A DNA stretch of 47,400 nt from CAZSAT01 sp964604675 (lineage in GTDB: Bacteria > Myxococcota_A > UBA796 > CAJQPC01): positions 1 through 47,400 of the forward strand of contig CAZSAT010000048.1 in NCBI GenBank assembly GCA_964604675.1. The letters are read 5' to 3'. How positions within the stretch are numbered: position 1 is the first letter of the stretch; each line of letters begins with the position of its first letter. The notes under the pieces are model-generated. The model saw nothing but the letters and a program-made list of their open reading frames with translations, had not been told where the DNA came from and searched no databases. Shown piece by piece: positions 1 to 8,368 of this stretch. A program made the position numbers and the translations under genes.

Positions 1-1190
1 TCGCCCACCTCGACCGCGGTCCCGAAGCGGTCCGAGGGGTTCTCACCGCGAAAGACGAAGCTCGGCTCGGGATTGCCGCTTCGGACCTCGGAGGCCTCGT
101 AGAGGTAGACCGCGCCCGTGGCGTCTTCCACGCCCGGCGCCCCAACCACCACCTCGTACTGGCTGTCGCTGGATCCGTCGAAGTTCCCGACCCCCAGATC
201 CCAGCCGAAGTAGGCGTTCGACTCCGCGCCTTCGACCCGAAACGGCGCGGAGTTGTGCAACACCGGGTTCTGGCCCTCCAGCTGCACGTCGGGCGCGGCA
301 AGTGCGTAGACGATGCCCGCACCGTCGCCGTTCTCGCCGTTGGCGAAGGGCGCGGAGGCCACCAACTCCGGCACACCGTCTGCGGTGAGGTCGATGCACA
401 ACATGGCCTGGCCCAGCCGCTCGCCGACCGCGCGGCCCCGCCAGGTCGTGGCGACCGCCGTCACGTTGGCCTGGCGGCTGGCCTCCTCGAGGGCGGTGGA
501 CGTGATGACGTGCAGAGTGCCGGCCAGGTCGGCGCCCTCGGACTCCCACCAGGCCGCGGCCACCAGATCCCCCCGCCCGTCACCGTCGAGGTCCTCGCAC
601 CCCACCACGCGCTCGCCGAGGTGCGCGTAGGCCTGATCGGCGGTGCCGAGCACTGTTCCCCAGGCGTCTTCCTCGTCCAGGGTCGTGCCCGCCACGCCCC
701 CGCCGCTCTCGTAGACGTAGACCGCGCCCGACTTCAGCCCCAGCTCCCCCACCGTCGCGTCGGGCGCACCGATCGCGAGCTCGGGCACGCCGTCCCCGCT
801 CATGTCGGGCACCAGCGCGAGCGAGGCGCCGAAGCGCTCCTCCGGTGGCCCGGTGATCGATCCTTGCGAGAGCGACAACACGTCCTGCGAGGGCTGCTCT
901 TCGTCCAGCACCGTGAAGCCGTGCACCGCGTCGCCGCCCGGCATGCCGGCCACCACGCCCCCCGCGAAGATCAAGGGTCGCCACATCGGACCATAGGTCG
1001 CGCTGCCTCTCACCGTGAGCAGACCTTCCGTGGCATCGAAGGCTCCGGCTGCAGCATCCGGGCCTCCATCGTGCACCACCAGCAGCGAAGCGTCGTACAC
1101 AGCGTCGCAGCCCGCCCCCTCGCAGGTGCCCGTGCAGCCCGCTCCGATCGGGACTCCGTGCGCCACCAACACCAGGATGCCTGCGAGCAT
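1..1190 (-). CDS. FG-GAP/integrin-alpha repeat exported protein, C-terminus beyond window
   Basis: The gene is read from an ATG at 1190 and runs off the left edge, giving at least 396 residues. The N-terminus is a short hydrophobic stretch (MLAGILVLVAHGVPIGAG) followed by a Cys-rich segment, so it is probably exported; a lipobox is not clear. The body shows repeated FG-GAP units (FGASLALVPDMSGDGVPELA, LGERVVGCEDLDGDGRGDL, FGWDLGVGNFDGSSDSQYEV), each with a DxDGDG-type calcium loop, as in seven-bladed integrin-alpha-like propellers. Such proteins bind calcium at the cell surface; substrate and partner are unknown. The start is supported by TAGGAT exactly 6 nt upstream, whose TAG is in frame, so no longer N-terminus is possible on this reading. 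It is divergent from glgC with overlapping promoter elements. Family assignment is secure, function is not. Confidence 0.85.
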   Translation of the reverse strand, partial: MLAGILVLVAHGVPIGAGCTGTCEGAGCDAVYDASLLVVHDGGPDAAAGAFDATEGLLTVRGSATYGPMWRPLIFAGGVVAGMPGGDAVHGFTVLDEEQPSQDVLSLSQGSITGPPEERFGASLALVPDMSGDGVPELAIGAPDATVGELGLKSGAVYVYESGGGVAGTTLDEEDAWGTVLGTADQAYAHLGERVVGCEDLDGDGRGDLVAAAWWESEGADLAGTLHVITSTALEEASRQANVTAVATTWRGRAVGERLGQAMLCIDLTADGVPELVASAPFANGENGDGAGIVYALAAPDVQLEGQNPVLHNSAPFRVEGAESNAYFGWDLGVGNFDGSSDSQYEVVVGAPGVEDATGAVYLYEASEVRSGNPEPSFVFRGENPSDRFGTAVEVG

Positions 1191-1217
1191 GCGAGCATCC
1201 TAGCCTGGAGCGACGGT
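1191..1217. promoter_or_regulatory. Divergent promoter: leaderless -10 TAGGAT (-) and TAGCCT (+)
   Basis: On the minus strand TAGGAT (1202-1197) lies exactly 6 nt before the ATG at 1190, the geometry of a leaderless transcript. On the plus strand TAGCCT (1201-1206) would start transcription near 1213, leaving about 5 nt before the glgC ATG at 1218. The two hexamers overlap by 2 bp. No convincing -35 boxes are seen. Confidence 0.5.
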
Positions 1218-2486
1218 ATGCGACGTGTGGTCAGCGTGGTCCTCGGCGGCGGAAGAGGAAGCCGGCTCATGCCGCTCACCACCCACCGCGCCAAGCCCGC
1301 GGTGCCCCTCGCCGGCCGCTACCGGCTGATCGACATTCCCCTGTCGAACTGCATCAACAGCGGCATGAAGGACATCTGCGTGCTCACGCAGTTCATGTCG
1401 GCTTCGCTCAACCAGCACATCGCCACCACCTACCGCTTCGACCGCTTCACCAAGGGGCGGCTGGAGGTCCTCGCGGCCGAGCAGGTCCACGCGCACGCGG
1501 AGAAGGACTGGTACCAGGGCACGGCGGACGCGGTGCGGAAGCAGCTCCACCGCATCGCGCGCCCCGACGTGGACGGTGTGCTCATCCTCGGCGGCGACCA
1601 CCTCTACCGGATGGACTACCGGGACCTGGTCCAGACGCACCGGCTGAGCGGCGCCGACGTCACCATCGCGGGGATCGGGCTCGCTCGGCAGGAGCTGACC
1701 GGCTTCGGCGTGATCGGCGTCGGGGAGGACCGGCTGGTCACCGGGTTCACCGAGAAGCCCGGCCCCGAGGTGGACCTGGATCACCTGCGCATGCCGGACG
1801 CGCTGCGCACCGGCGACGGCAAGGACTTCCTCGCGTCCATGGGCGTCTACCTCTTCAGCTCCAAGGCGCTCATCCAGGCGCTCGAGGGCCCGGGCATCGA
1901 CTTCGGCTCCGACATCCTGCCGGCGATGCTCTCGACCCACCGCGTCGCAGCGCACCGCTTCGACGGCTACTGGGAGGACATCGGCACGATCTCGGCCTTC
2001 TACGAGGCCAACCTGGCCCTGGCCACCGGCCCCTCGCCGTTCCGTTTCTACGAGCCGAGCGCCCCGGTCTACACCCGCGCGCGCTTCCTGCCGCCGAGCG
2101 TGATCCGCGACGCCACGATGAGCGACGTGCTGCTCTCCGAGGGCTGCCTGGTCTACGGCTCCGACGTGCGGCACAGCGTGGTCGGCATCCGGAGCGTGCT
2201 CTCCGACGGCGTCACCGTCCTCGACAGCGTGGTCATGGGTGCCGACTTCTTCGAGGACCGTCGGCTCCGGGCCGAGAACCAACGCATCGGACGCATCGAC
2301 ATCGGCTTGGGCAAGGGCACCGTGGTGGAGCGCGCGATCATCGACAAGAACGCTCGGATCGGCGCGGGCTGCGTCATCCGGGGCGAGGCGGGACGCGCGG
2401 ACGAGCACCACGCCAACTGGTCGATGGTGGATGGCATCGCCATCGTGCCGAAGAACGCCGTGCTCCCCCCGGGCACGGTGATCTGA
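1218..2486 (+). CDS. glgC: Glucose-1-phosphate adenylyltransferase (ADP-glucose pyrophosphorylase)
   Basis: GlgC makes ADP-glucose from ATP and glucose-1-phosphate, the committed step of bacterial glycogen synthesis, in the cytoplasm. The 422-residue product begins with the nucleotide-binding loop (LGGGRGSRLMPLTTHRAKPA) and continues with PLSNCINSGM, WYQGTADAVRK, GGDHLYRMDY (catalytic Asp), TGFTEKP (substrate-contacting Lys) and a C-terminal left-handed beta-helix with hexapeptide-like repeats. The spelling of these motifs (KPAVPLAGRYRLIDIPLSNC) resembles cyanobacterial/plant GlgC more than the E. coli form. The open frame extends far upstream, but the ATG at 1218 is chosen because it directly precedes the conserved MRRVVSVVLGGG strand and follows the divergent promoter. 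No other glycogen gene is in the window. It converges on the next gene with 7 bp between stops. Confidence 0.96.
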   Translation: MRRVVSVVLGGGRGSRLMPLTTHRAKPAVPLAGRYRLIDIPLSNCINSGMKDICVLTQFMSASLNQHIATTYRFDRFTKGRLEVLAAEQVHAHAEKDWYQGTADAVRKQLHRIARPDVDGVLILGGDHLYRMDYRDLVQTHRLSGADVTIAGIGLARQELTGFGVIGVGEDRLVTGFTEKPGPEVDLDHLRMPDALRTGDGKDFLASMGVYLFSSKALIQALEGPGIDFGSDILPAMLSTHRVAAHRFDGYWEDIGTISAFYEANLALATGPSPFRFYEPSAPVYTRARFLPPSVIRDATMSDVLLSEGCLVYGSDVRHSVVGIRSVLSDGVTVLDSVVMGADFFEDRRLRAENQRIGRIDIGLGKGTVVERAIIDKNARIGAGCVIRGEAGRADEHHANWSMVDGIAIVPKNAVLPPGTVI

Positions 2487-2493
2487 ACGGGGC

Positions 2494-3408
2494 CTACAGC
2501 CCGGAGACCGAGCTGAGCTCCTTGATGACCTCGTGCGTCACCGCGGACTTGCCCTCGTCCTCGGTCGTGTAGGTGTGCTCTTCCTTCACCAGGCCGATGC
2601 CCTCCGCGTAGTACTGCGTGAGGGTGCCGGAGCGCGTGAACGCGCCGTAGACGCTGCCCGTGCCCATGTCGATGCCGTCGAACTCGATGTCGTAGGAGTT
2701 GGTCAGCGCGTAGGCGTTGTAGTTGCCCGCGGCGGTCGAGATGTTCTCGAAACCGCCCGAGACCGCCTCGTAGTACTGGCCATCGACGTCCATCTCCATC
2801 GTGACCGGCTGGTGGCTGTCGTTGTTCTCGACGATGAGCGTGTAGCTGTAGTTCCAGCTCACGTTGCCCCCCATGATCGCCGGGTCCGGCAGGTACTGAC
2901 GCGGGGGGTCGTCGTGGGCTTCGAGCGTGTAGCTCGAGCCGGCGGTCGACGCGTCGGAGTAGGCCTCGTACCAGCCGAGCATGTAGAAGGCGTTGTCGTC
3001 GGTGTCGCACTTCGTGTACACGGAGCCCGTGTAGTTCACGCTGCCGTCGTTCATCGAGAGCTGGTTGACGTACTTGTACGCGTCCTGGCCGTCGAAGCTC
3101 GAGGTGCCGACACCGCTCAGGGTCTCGCTACCCGAGGAGCCGTCGTAGGTGACGTTGTAGCTCTTGGTCCACCCGCTGACTTCGAGGGGTTCGTAGGGGT
3201 GGGTGCAGAGGTCCGTGTCGGCGTCCGTGTCGGTGTCCGTGTCGGTGTCCGTGTCGGTGTCCGTGTCGGTGTCCGTGTCACCCTCGGGCTTGGTGGCCGT
3301 GTCGTACGAGCTCGAGTCCGTGTCGTCGTACGACGTGGCGCCCTGGTCGTAGGTGTTGTCGCTGCAAGCAGCGAGGAGGGCAAAGCAAGGGAGGAGGATG
3401 CGGGTCAC
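2494..3408 (-). CDS. Lipoprotein with (Asp-Thr)n linker
   Basis: A 304-residue predicted lipoprotein. The signal peptide MTRILLPCFALLAAC ends in a good lipobox (LAAC, Cys15). It is followed by an extremely acidic spacer rich in Asp, Thr and Ser, including about ten consecutive Asp-Thr pairs, and then a globular domain of about 230 residues starting CTHPYEPLEVSG that I do not recognise. That domain is rich in Tyr, Ser and Gly and probably mostly beta. The likely location is outer membrane or surface, with the acidic linker as a flexible stalk. The start is GTG at 3408 with a GGAG-type ribosome site about 8 nt upstream. It is divergent from hutI across 74 bp. Function unknown; lipoprotein call firm. 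Confidence 0.85.
   Translation of the reverse strand: MTRILLPCFALLAACSDNTYDQGATSYDDTDSSSYDTATKPEGDTDTDTDTDTDTDTDTDTDADTDLCTHPYEPLEVSGWTKSYNVTYDGSSGSETLSGVGTSSFDGQDAYKYVNQLSMNDGSVNYTGSVYTKCDTDDNAFYMLGWYEAYSDASTAGSSYTLEAHDDPPRQYLPDPAIMGGNVSWNYSYTLIVENNDSHQPVTMEMDVDGQYYEAVSGGFENISTAAGNYNAYALTNSYDIEFDGIDMGTGSVYGAFTRSGTLTQYYAEGIGLVKEEHTYTTEDEGKSAVTHEVIKELSSVSGL
3211..3279 (-). repeat. 12-bp tandem repeat encoding Asp-Thr pairs
   Basis: The unit GTGTCGGTGTCC (plus strand) is repeated with small variations. It encodes alternating Asp-Thr on the minus strand. Because the unit is a multiple of three, slippage would change linker length without breaking the frame. Confidence 0.9.
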
Positions 3409-3482
3409 AGCGACGTCTCCGGGTCCGGTCAGGCCGCACGAGATAGCATGGCGCTTCGCGGAGCGGCAAGGAAGAACGACCG
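3409..3482. promoter_or_regulatory. Divergent promoter region and hutI ribosome site
   Basis: A plus-strand -10 candidate TAGCAT (3444-3449) is followed by a leader with an AAGGAAG ribosome site (3468-3474) 8 nt before the hutI ATG. On the minus strand the overlapping GCTATCTC can serve as the -10 of the lipoprotein gene, about 35 nt from its GTG. The two promoters therefore overlap. Confidence 0.45.
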
Positions 3483-4709
3483 ATGTCGAGGGAACGCCCA
3501 GAGTGCGTGGTCGTGGGGATCAGCGACCTCTGGACCTTCGACGACCGCCGTTCGGAGCCCCACGGGCGCCTCGATGACGCCGCCGTGGCCCTTCGCGACG
3601 GGCGCGTGTGTTGGGTCGGACCCTCCTCTCTGGCCCCCGAAGCGGACGCTGTCGTAGATGCGACAGGTACGATCGCTCTGCCCGGTCTGATCGATTGCCA
3701 CACCCACAGCCTGTTCGCCGGCAGCCGGGCCGACGAGTTCGCGCGGCGTCTGGCCGGCGCCACCTACGCCGAGATCCTCGAAGCCGGGGGCGGCATCCTC
3801 TCAAGTGTCCGCGCCACGCGGGCTGCCAGCAGCGACACCCTCGCGGCCACCCTCCGTGCCCGGGTCGACGACATGCTGACCCGCGGGGTCACCACCGTGG
3901 AGGTGAAGACCGGCTACGGCCTGGACGAACGCCACGAGCTTCGCCTCCTGACGATCATCGCCGACCTCCGCGCTGGCCCTCGGCTCGTGCCCACCTTGCT
4001 GGGGGCACACGCGGTGCCGCTGGAACACCGCGGCCACCGCGAGGCGTACGTGGACCTGGTGGTCGAGCGCATGATCCCGGCGGCCGCCCCGCTCTCGCCC
4101 CACGTGGACGTCTACTGCGACCGCGGCGCCTACACCTTGGACGAGGCCCGGCGGATCCTGCAGGCCGCTCGTGACCATGGCTTGGTGATCAAGGCCCACG
4201 CCGAGCAGATCGAGCACACCGGCATCGCGCGGGTCGCCGCCGAGCTCGGAGCGGCGAGCGTCGACCACCTCGAGCGCGTGGACGCGGCCGGACTCGCCGC
4301 GATGGCGCGGGCAGGAACGGTCGCCGTGCTGCTCCCGGGAGCGCGCACGTACCTGCACGACCCGTCGCCTCCCGTCGCGGCGATGCGCGCCGCCGGCGTG
4401 CCGATGGCGGTCGCCACGGACTTCAACCCGGGGTCCAGCCCCGTGCGCGACCTGCTCACCTGCGCGACCCTGGCCTGCCTCGACATGGGCCTGACCATCC
4501 CCGAAGCCCTCCGTGGCATCACCCGGAACGCCGCTCGGGCACTGGCCAGACCGGACCTCGGCTGGCTTGGCCCTGGATCCGCGGGGGATCTCGCGCTCTT
4601 CCGCCCACCGCCCGGGGAGCCCGCGCGGGCCGAGAGCCTGATCCAGTACCTGGGCGGCCACCACGCCGCCGTGGTCCTCCGCGACGGCCACGTGGTCCAC
4701 CGGGCATGA
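3483..4709 (+). CDS. hutI: Imidazolonepropionase
   Basis: HutI hydrolyses imidazolone-5-propionate to N-formimino-L-glutamate in histidine degradation. The 408-residue protein shows the amidohydrolase metal motif HTH (His73/His75 in LPGLIDCHTHSLFAG), the family signature around EILEAGGGILSSVRATR, VEVKTGYGLDE, a HAEQ metal-ligand segment and the C-terminal ATDFNPGSSP with the metal-binding Asp. Length is normal for the family (about 400). The ATG has an AAGGAAG ribosome site 8 nt upstream. The gene overlaps mtnA by 4 nt (ATGA), so the two are translationally coupled. No hutH, hutU or hutG is present nearby, so the histidine pathway is split or incomplete here. Assignment is secure. Confidence 0.95.
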   Translation: MSRERPECVVVGISDLWTFDDRRSEPHGRLDDAAVALRDGRVCWVGPSSLAPEADAVVDATGTIALPGLIDCHTHSLFAGSRADEFARRLAGATYAEILEAGGGILSSVRATRAASSDTLAATLRARVDDMLTRGVTTVEVKTGYGLDERHELRLLTIIADLRAGPRLVPTLLGAHAVPLEHRGHREAYVDLVVERMIPAAAPLSPHVDVYCDRGAYTLDEARRILQAARDHGLVIKAHAEQIEHTGIARVAAELGAASVDHLERVDAAGLAAMARAGTVAVLLPGARTYLHDPSPPVAAMRAAGVPMAVATDFNPGSSPVRDLLTCATLACLDMGLTIPEALRGITRNAARALARPDLGWLGPGSAGDLALFRPPPGEPARAESLIQYLGGHHAAVVLRDGHVVHRA

Positions 4710-5644
4710 GCGCCTGCGCCATCCGCTGGCAGGACGGGCGCCTGGCCTTGCTCGACCAGCGGCGTCTGCCCCACGAGCAGGTGTGGCTGGACCTCACCAC
4801 GGCGGCCGCGACGGCCCAGGCCATCCGGGACATGGTGGTCCGTGGCGCTCCCGCCATCGCCATCACGGCAGCCTACGGCCTCGCCCTCACCTTGCGGTCG
4901 GGGGAGGATCGGCACCAGGCTCGCTCCCAGCTGCTCGCTGCGCGTCCCACAGCGGTCAACCTCCGATGGGCGCTCGAGCGACTCGATCCAGTGCCCGACG
5001 ACCAGCTGGAGGCGGAAGCGTGCGCCGTGCACGCCGAGGACGCAGCCCAGAACCGAGCGCTCGGCGAGCACGGCGCCGACCTCCTTCCCCACGGCGCCCT
5101 CTACACCCACTGCAACACCGGGGCCCTGGCGACCGGGGGTTGGGGGACGGCCCTCGGGGTGATCCGCAGCATCGCGTTGCGGCGGAGCGTGCACGTGTTC
5201 GCCGGCGAGACCAGGCCGTACCTGCAGGGCGCCCGCCTGACCGTCTGGGAGCTGATGCAGGACGACATCCCCTGCACCCTGGTGCCCGACAGCGCGGCCG
5301 CTGCCCTGATGGCAACGGGGCAACTCGCCGGCGTCGTGGTGGGCGCCGACCGTGTGGCCTGCAACGGCGACACCGCCAACAAGATCGGGACCTACGCCCT
5401 GGCTGTCCTGGCACGGCACCACGGCCTGCCCTTCTGGGTGGCCATGCCAACGTCCACGATCGACCCCCGCTGCCCGTCGGGTGCGGAGATCCCGATCGAA
5501 GAGCGCGGAGCCCAGGAAGTGCGGTGCATGAACGGCCACCCGGTGGCCCCTCACGACGTGGGCGTGTACAACCCCGCGTTCGACGTCACGCCGGCCGAGC
5601 TGATCACCGGCTGGATCACCGAGCATGGTGCGTGGCGGCCGTGA
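4706..5644 (+). CDS. mtnA: S-methyl-5-thioribose-1-phosphate isomerase
   Basis: MtnA isomerises 5-methylthioribose-1-phosphate to the ribulose form in the methionine salvage pathway. The 312-residue protein contains MVVRGAPAIAITAAYGLAL near the N-terminus, THCNTGALA with the active-site Cys, VFAGETRPYLQGARLT, GADRVACNGDTANKIGTY with the catalytic Asp and VAMPTSTID near the end, all hallmarks of MtnA as opposed to eIF2B subunits. It is slightly short because the N-terminal region is compact. The ATG overlaps the hutI stop (ATGA). Its pairing with hutI is unusual; a shared pathway is not obvious, so co-transcription may simply reflect compaction. Other methionine-salvage genes are not in the window. 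Confidence 0.95.
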   Translation: MSACAIRWQDGRLALLDQRRLPHEQVWLDLTTAAATAQAIRDMVVRGAPAIAITAAYGLALTLRSGEDRHQARSQLLAARPTAVNLRWALERLDPVPDDQLEAEACAVHAEDAAQNRALGEHGADLLPHGALYTHCNTGALATGGWGTALGVIRSIALRRSVHVFAGETRPYLQGARLTVWELMQDDIPCTLVPDSAAAALMATGQLAGVVVGADRVACNGDTANKIGTYALAVLARHHGLPFWVAMPTSTIDPRCPSGAEIPIEERGAQEVRCMNGHPVAPHDVGVYNPAFDVTPAELITGWITEHGAWRP

Positions 5645-5652
5645 ATGCAGGT

Positions 5653-5681
5653 TATAGAGTGGGCCTGTCTCGAGGTGACAC
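5653..5681 (+). promoter_or_regulatory. Possible promoter and ribosome site for tatA
   Basis: An AT-rich patch TTATAGAGT lies in an otherwise GC-rich gap and supplies a -10 (TATAGA or TAGAGT). It is followed by a GAGG ribosome site about 7 nt before the tatA GTG. This would allow tatA to be expressed independently of mtnA. Confidence 0.4.
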
Positions 5682-5900
5682 GTGACCATCCCCCTGCTTC
5701 CTACCCTGGGCGTCTGGGAGCTCACGATCGTCCTGGTGCTCGTGATGATCTTCTTCGGCGTGGGCAAGCTCCCACAGGTGGGCGCGGCGCTGGGCAAGGG
5801 CATCAAGTCCTTCAAGGACGCTCAGAAGGGCGACGGCGACGGCGACGGCGACGGCGGGGGCGAGATCGACGTCACGCCGGAGGACGTGGACGAGGCCTGA
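5682..5900 (+). CDS. tatA: Twin-arginine translocase subunit TatA/TatE
   Basis: TatA forms the variable pore of the Tat system that exports folded proteins across the inner membrane. The 72-residue product has the complete TatA plan: one transmembrane helix (about residues 8-27), the hinge FFGVGKLP, an amphipathic helix (QVGAALGKGIKSFKDAQ) and a short acidic tail with a GDGDGDGDGG run. The start is GTG with a GAGG-type ribosome site. No tatB or tatC occurs nearby, so this is a stand-alone tatA. It sits 3 nt upstream of an FG-GAP lipoprotein gene and is probably co-transcribed with it. Confidence 0.95.
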   Translation: MTIPLLPTLGVWELTIVLVLVMIFFGVGKLPQVGAALGKGIKSFKDAQKGDGDGDGDGGGEIDVTPEDVDEA

Positions 5901-5903
5901 ACG

Positions 5904-7472
5904 ATGCTCTTGTTGCTGGGCTGCCACCTCTTCAGTTCGCCGGACATCGCCACGTGCGATGACTTCGGAGGCTGCGACACCGGTTCCGCAGACGACACCG
6001 GGCACCCCACCGGCGGCGACGACACCGACGTCGACACCGGCGAAGCCGTGGACGTCGACGGCGATGGCGCGTACCGCTACGAAGACTGTGACGACGACAA
6101 CGACCAGGTGTCGCCCTACCTCGACGAGGTCTGCGGCGACGGCCTCGACAACGACTGCGACGGCGGTCCGAACGACTGCCTGGTCGAAGGGGAGCTCACG
6201 GCCGAAGAAGCGGTGCTGTACGTCGAGCACACCAGCGGCGAAGGCGACGAAGGCGTGGGCATGGACGTGGCCATGCTCGGGGATGTCGACGGCGACGGAG
6301 TGGGCGAGATCGCTGTCGGTGTGCCCTACAGCGCGAACTTCAGCGGTGTGGTGTCGGTCTACGGCGTCGACCAGGGCGATGGTTCCTGGACCGAGGGCGA
6401 AGCGCGCCTCTACAGCGATCAGTCGGTCGGGATCGGCCAGGAGGTGGCCTCCGTCGGCGACCTCGACGGCGACGGGATCGACGACGTGGTCGTGGCGATG
6501 CCCTACTGGAGCGAGGCGGCGTCCTATGCGGGTGCCGTGGCGATCCTCTACGGCCCCGTGAGCGGCGACGTGGAGCTCTCCGGTGCCGTGCTCCTCGAAC
6601 ACGACGACGACTACGCGTACATGGGGGACGGGCTCACCGGGGGCGAGGTCACGGGCGACAGCGGCCGCGACCTGATCGTCGGTGGTCGGTCCCTGAACGG
6701 GGGCCTCGGGGGCTTCTACGTGGTCGAAGGCGACGACATCGCAGATCGGGCGTCGCCGGAGTCGGTCGCAAAGGCCAGCATCACCCACCCGGGCCCCTAC
6801 AGCCTGTCCGCACAGGCCGGCAAGCCGGCCGACATCGACGGCGACGGCGTCGGCGATCTCGTGCTGTCCAGCCCCTACGACTCCGACGGCATCGGCATGG
6901 TCTATGTGCTGAAGGGACCGCTGAGCGGAGATCTCTCCACGAGCGATGCCGACGCCAGCTACAAGGGGCCCCAGTACGGCTACCTGGGCGACGGCGGCAC
7001 CACCGTCGTGCCCGACACCAACGGCGACGGCCTGCCCGAGCTGGCCATCGGCGCGTACTACGCCACCGGCGACGGGATCAGCTACGCCGGGCGCGTGTAC
7101 GTGCTCGCCGGCCTGCCGGGCTCGGGCGAAGCCGAGAAGGTGGCCTCGAGCTTCCTGCTCGGCGCCTCGCAGTACGGCCTCTTCGGCTTCCGGGTGGCCG
7201 GCGCCGAGCTCAACGGGGACGGCGTGGGCGACATCGCGGTCTCCGCCGTGCAGGACGGGGAGGTGTACGTCTTCTACGGGCCCCTCGAGGGCGCCGTGAG
7301 CACGTCCGAGGCCCCTGTGAGCATGGGCTTCGCCGGCGGCGACTCCAACTTCGGCATCGGCCTCGATGCCGCCGACAGCGACGGCGATGGCGTCGCCGAG
7401 ATCCTGGTCGGCGCGCCCTATGCCTACAACGGGCGAGGCGCCGGGCTGATCTACGACCTGAACCCGCTCTGA
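5904..7472 (+). CDS. FG-GAP lipoprotein with one MopE-type metal-binding motif
   Basis: This 522-residue protein starts MLLLLGC, a lipobox after only six residues. The preceding tatA stop is in frame two codons upstream, so no longer signal peptide is possible from a standard start. After the Cys comes an Asp/Thr/Gly-rich linker and then one MopE-like unit (CDDDNDQVSPYLDEVCGD, LDNDCDGGPNDC). The rest is a series of FG-GAP/integrin-alpha repeats (MDVAMLGDVDGDGVGEIAVG, VASVGDLDGDGIDDVVV, PADIDGDGVGDLVLSSP, FRVAGAELNGDGVGDIAVS), probably a calcium-bound propeller. Likely outer-membrane or cell-surface; ligand unknown. Its TGA overlaps the proposed CTG start of thrB. Confidence 0.88.
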   Translation: MLLLLGCHLFSSPDIATCDDFGGCDTGSADDTGHPTGGDDTDVDTGEAVDVDGDGAYRYEDCDDDNDQVSPYLDEVCGDGLDNDCDGGPNDCLVEGELTAEEAVLYVEHTSGEGDEGVGMDVAMLGDVDGDGVGEIAVGVPYSANFSGVVSVYGVDQGDGSWTEGEARLYSDQSVGIGQEVASVGDLDGDGIDDVVVAMPYWSEAASYAGAVAILYGPVSGDVELSGAVLLEHDDDYAYMGDGLTGGEVTGDSGRDLIVGGRSLNGGLGGFYVVEGDDIADRASPESVAKASITHPGPYSLSAQAGKPADIDGDGVGDLVLSSPYDSDGIGMVYVLKGPLSGDLSTSDADASYKGPQYGYLGDGGTTVVPDTNGDGLPELAIGAYYATGDGISYAGRVYVLAGLPGSGEAEKVASSFLLGASQYGLFGFRVAGAELNGDGVGDIAVSAVQDGEVYVFYGPLEGAVSTSEAPVSMGFAGGDSNFGIGLDAADSDGDGVAEILVGAPYAYNGRGAGLIYDLNPL

Positions 7473-8356
7473 TCACCGTCCTCGTCCCGGCGTCGCTGTC
7501 CAACCTCGGCCCCGGCTTCGACGTGCTCGGCCTGGCGCTGGACGCACCCGAGGAGCGCCACACCGCGGAGCGCGCGGCGCGCACCACCGTGAGCTACGTC
7601 GACGGCTTCGTGCCCGACGATCCCGCCCGAGACCTGGCGGCGCTCGGCGTCGCCGAGGTGCTCCGCACCACCGGAGCGCCCGGCGGCGTGGCGCTCAGGG
7701 TGGCCAAGGGCTGGCCACCCGGTTCGGGCATGGGAAGCTCTGCTGCGAGCGCGGTCGGGGCCGTGGTCGCGACCAACGCCCTGCTCGGGGAGCCCCTCGA
7801 CGCCGTCGCCTTGCTCGCGTGCGCCGGACGAGCCGAGCAACGAGGGACCGGCTCCACCGCACTGGACAACGTGGCCGCGTCTCTGATGGGCGGTCTCGTG
7901 TGCATCACCGGCCAGGACCCGCCCGCCGCCGTGTCCCTGCCGGCCCCACCGTGGCCGCTCGCCGTGGTGCTGCCGCAGGTCGTGGTGCGCACCGAGGCGG
8001 CGCGGGCGGTGTTGACGCAGCAGGTGGCTCTCCAGGACGCGCTGTCGAACCTGCGTGACCTGGCGGGCCTGCTCGCAGCCATCCAGCACAGCGACCTGCA
8101 GGCCTTCGCGCACCACCTGCGGGACCACCTCGCCGCACCCGCGCGCCGTCCGCTGTGGCCCTTCCTCGACGCAGCCAAGGAGGCCGCTGTGGCCGCCGGA
8201 GCCCCGACCCTCAGCATCTCCGGCTCGGGCCCGGCCCTGTTCGCCCCCTGCGCGGATCGAGCGACCGCAGACCGCGTGGTCTCCGCCACCGTCGAAGCCA
8301 TCGGAGGGCGGGGCTGGGTCAGCACCGTCGCGGCGGCCGGCGCGCGCGTCGTCTGA
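7469..8356 (+). CDS. thrB: Homoserine kinase (GHMP family), probable CTG start
   Basis: ThrB phosphorylates L-homoserine with ATP on the way to threonine. The first standard start (GTG 7523) would cut through the conserved N-terminal strand VPASLSNLGPGFDVLGLAL. The full strand is restored only by starting at CTG 7469, which overlaps the preceding TGA by 4 nt (CTGA), giving 295 residues beginning (M)ITVLVPASLSN. Other hallmarks are the GHMP ATP loop (GWPPGSGMGSSAASAVGAVV) and the C-terminal ISGSGPALFA. Length then fits the family (about 300). Homology to the GHMP/ThrB family is firm. Use of CTG is inferred from the conserved N-terminus and from the overlap geometry shared with other gene pairs here. 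Confidence 0.9.
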   Translation: MITVLVPASLSNLGPGFDVLGLALDAPEERHTAERAARTTVSYVDGFVPDDPARDLAALGVAEVLRTTGAPGGVALRVAKGWPPGSGMGSSAASAVGAVVATNALLGEPLDAVALLACAGRAEQRGTGSTALDNVAASLMGGLVCITGQDPPAAVSLPAPPWPLAVVLPQVVVRTEAARAVLTQQVALQDALSNLRDLAGLLAAIQHSDLQAFAHHLRDHLAAPARRPLWPFLDAAKEAAVAAGAPTLSISGSGPALFAPCADRATADRVVSATVEAIGGRGWVSTVAAAGARVV

Positions 8357-8368
8357 GGCCGCTCGCGA

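Noticed and set aside
255..1217. N-terminal extension of glgC to position 255
   Set aside because: It overlaps the FG-GAP gene on the other strand, and the GlgC homology starts exactly at the ATG at 1218.
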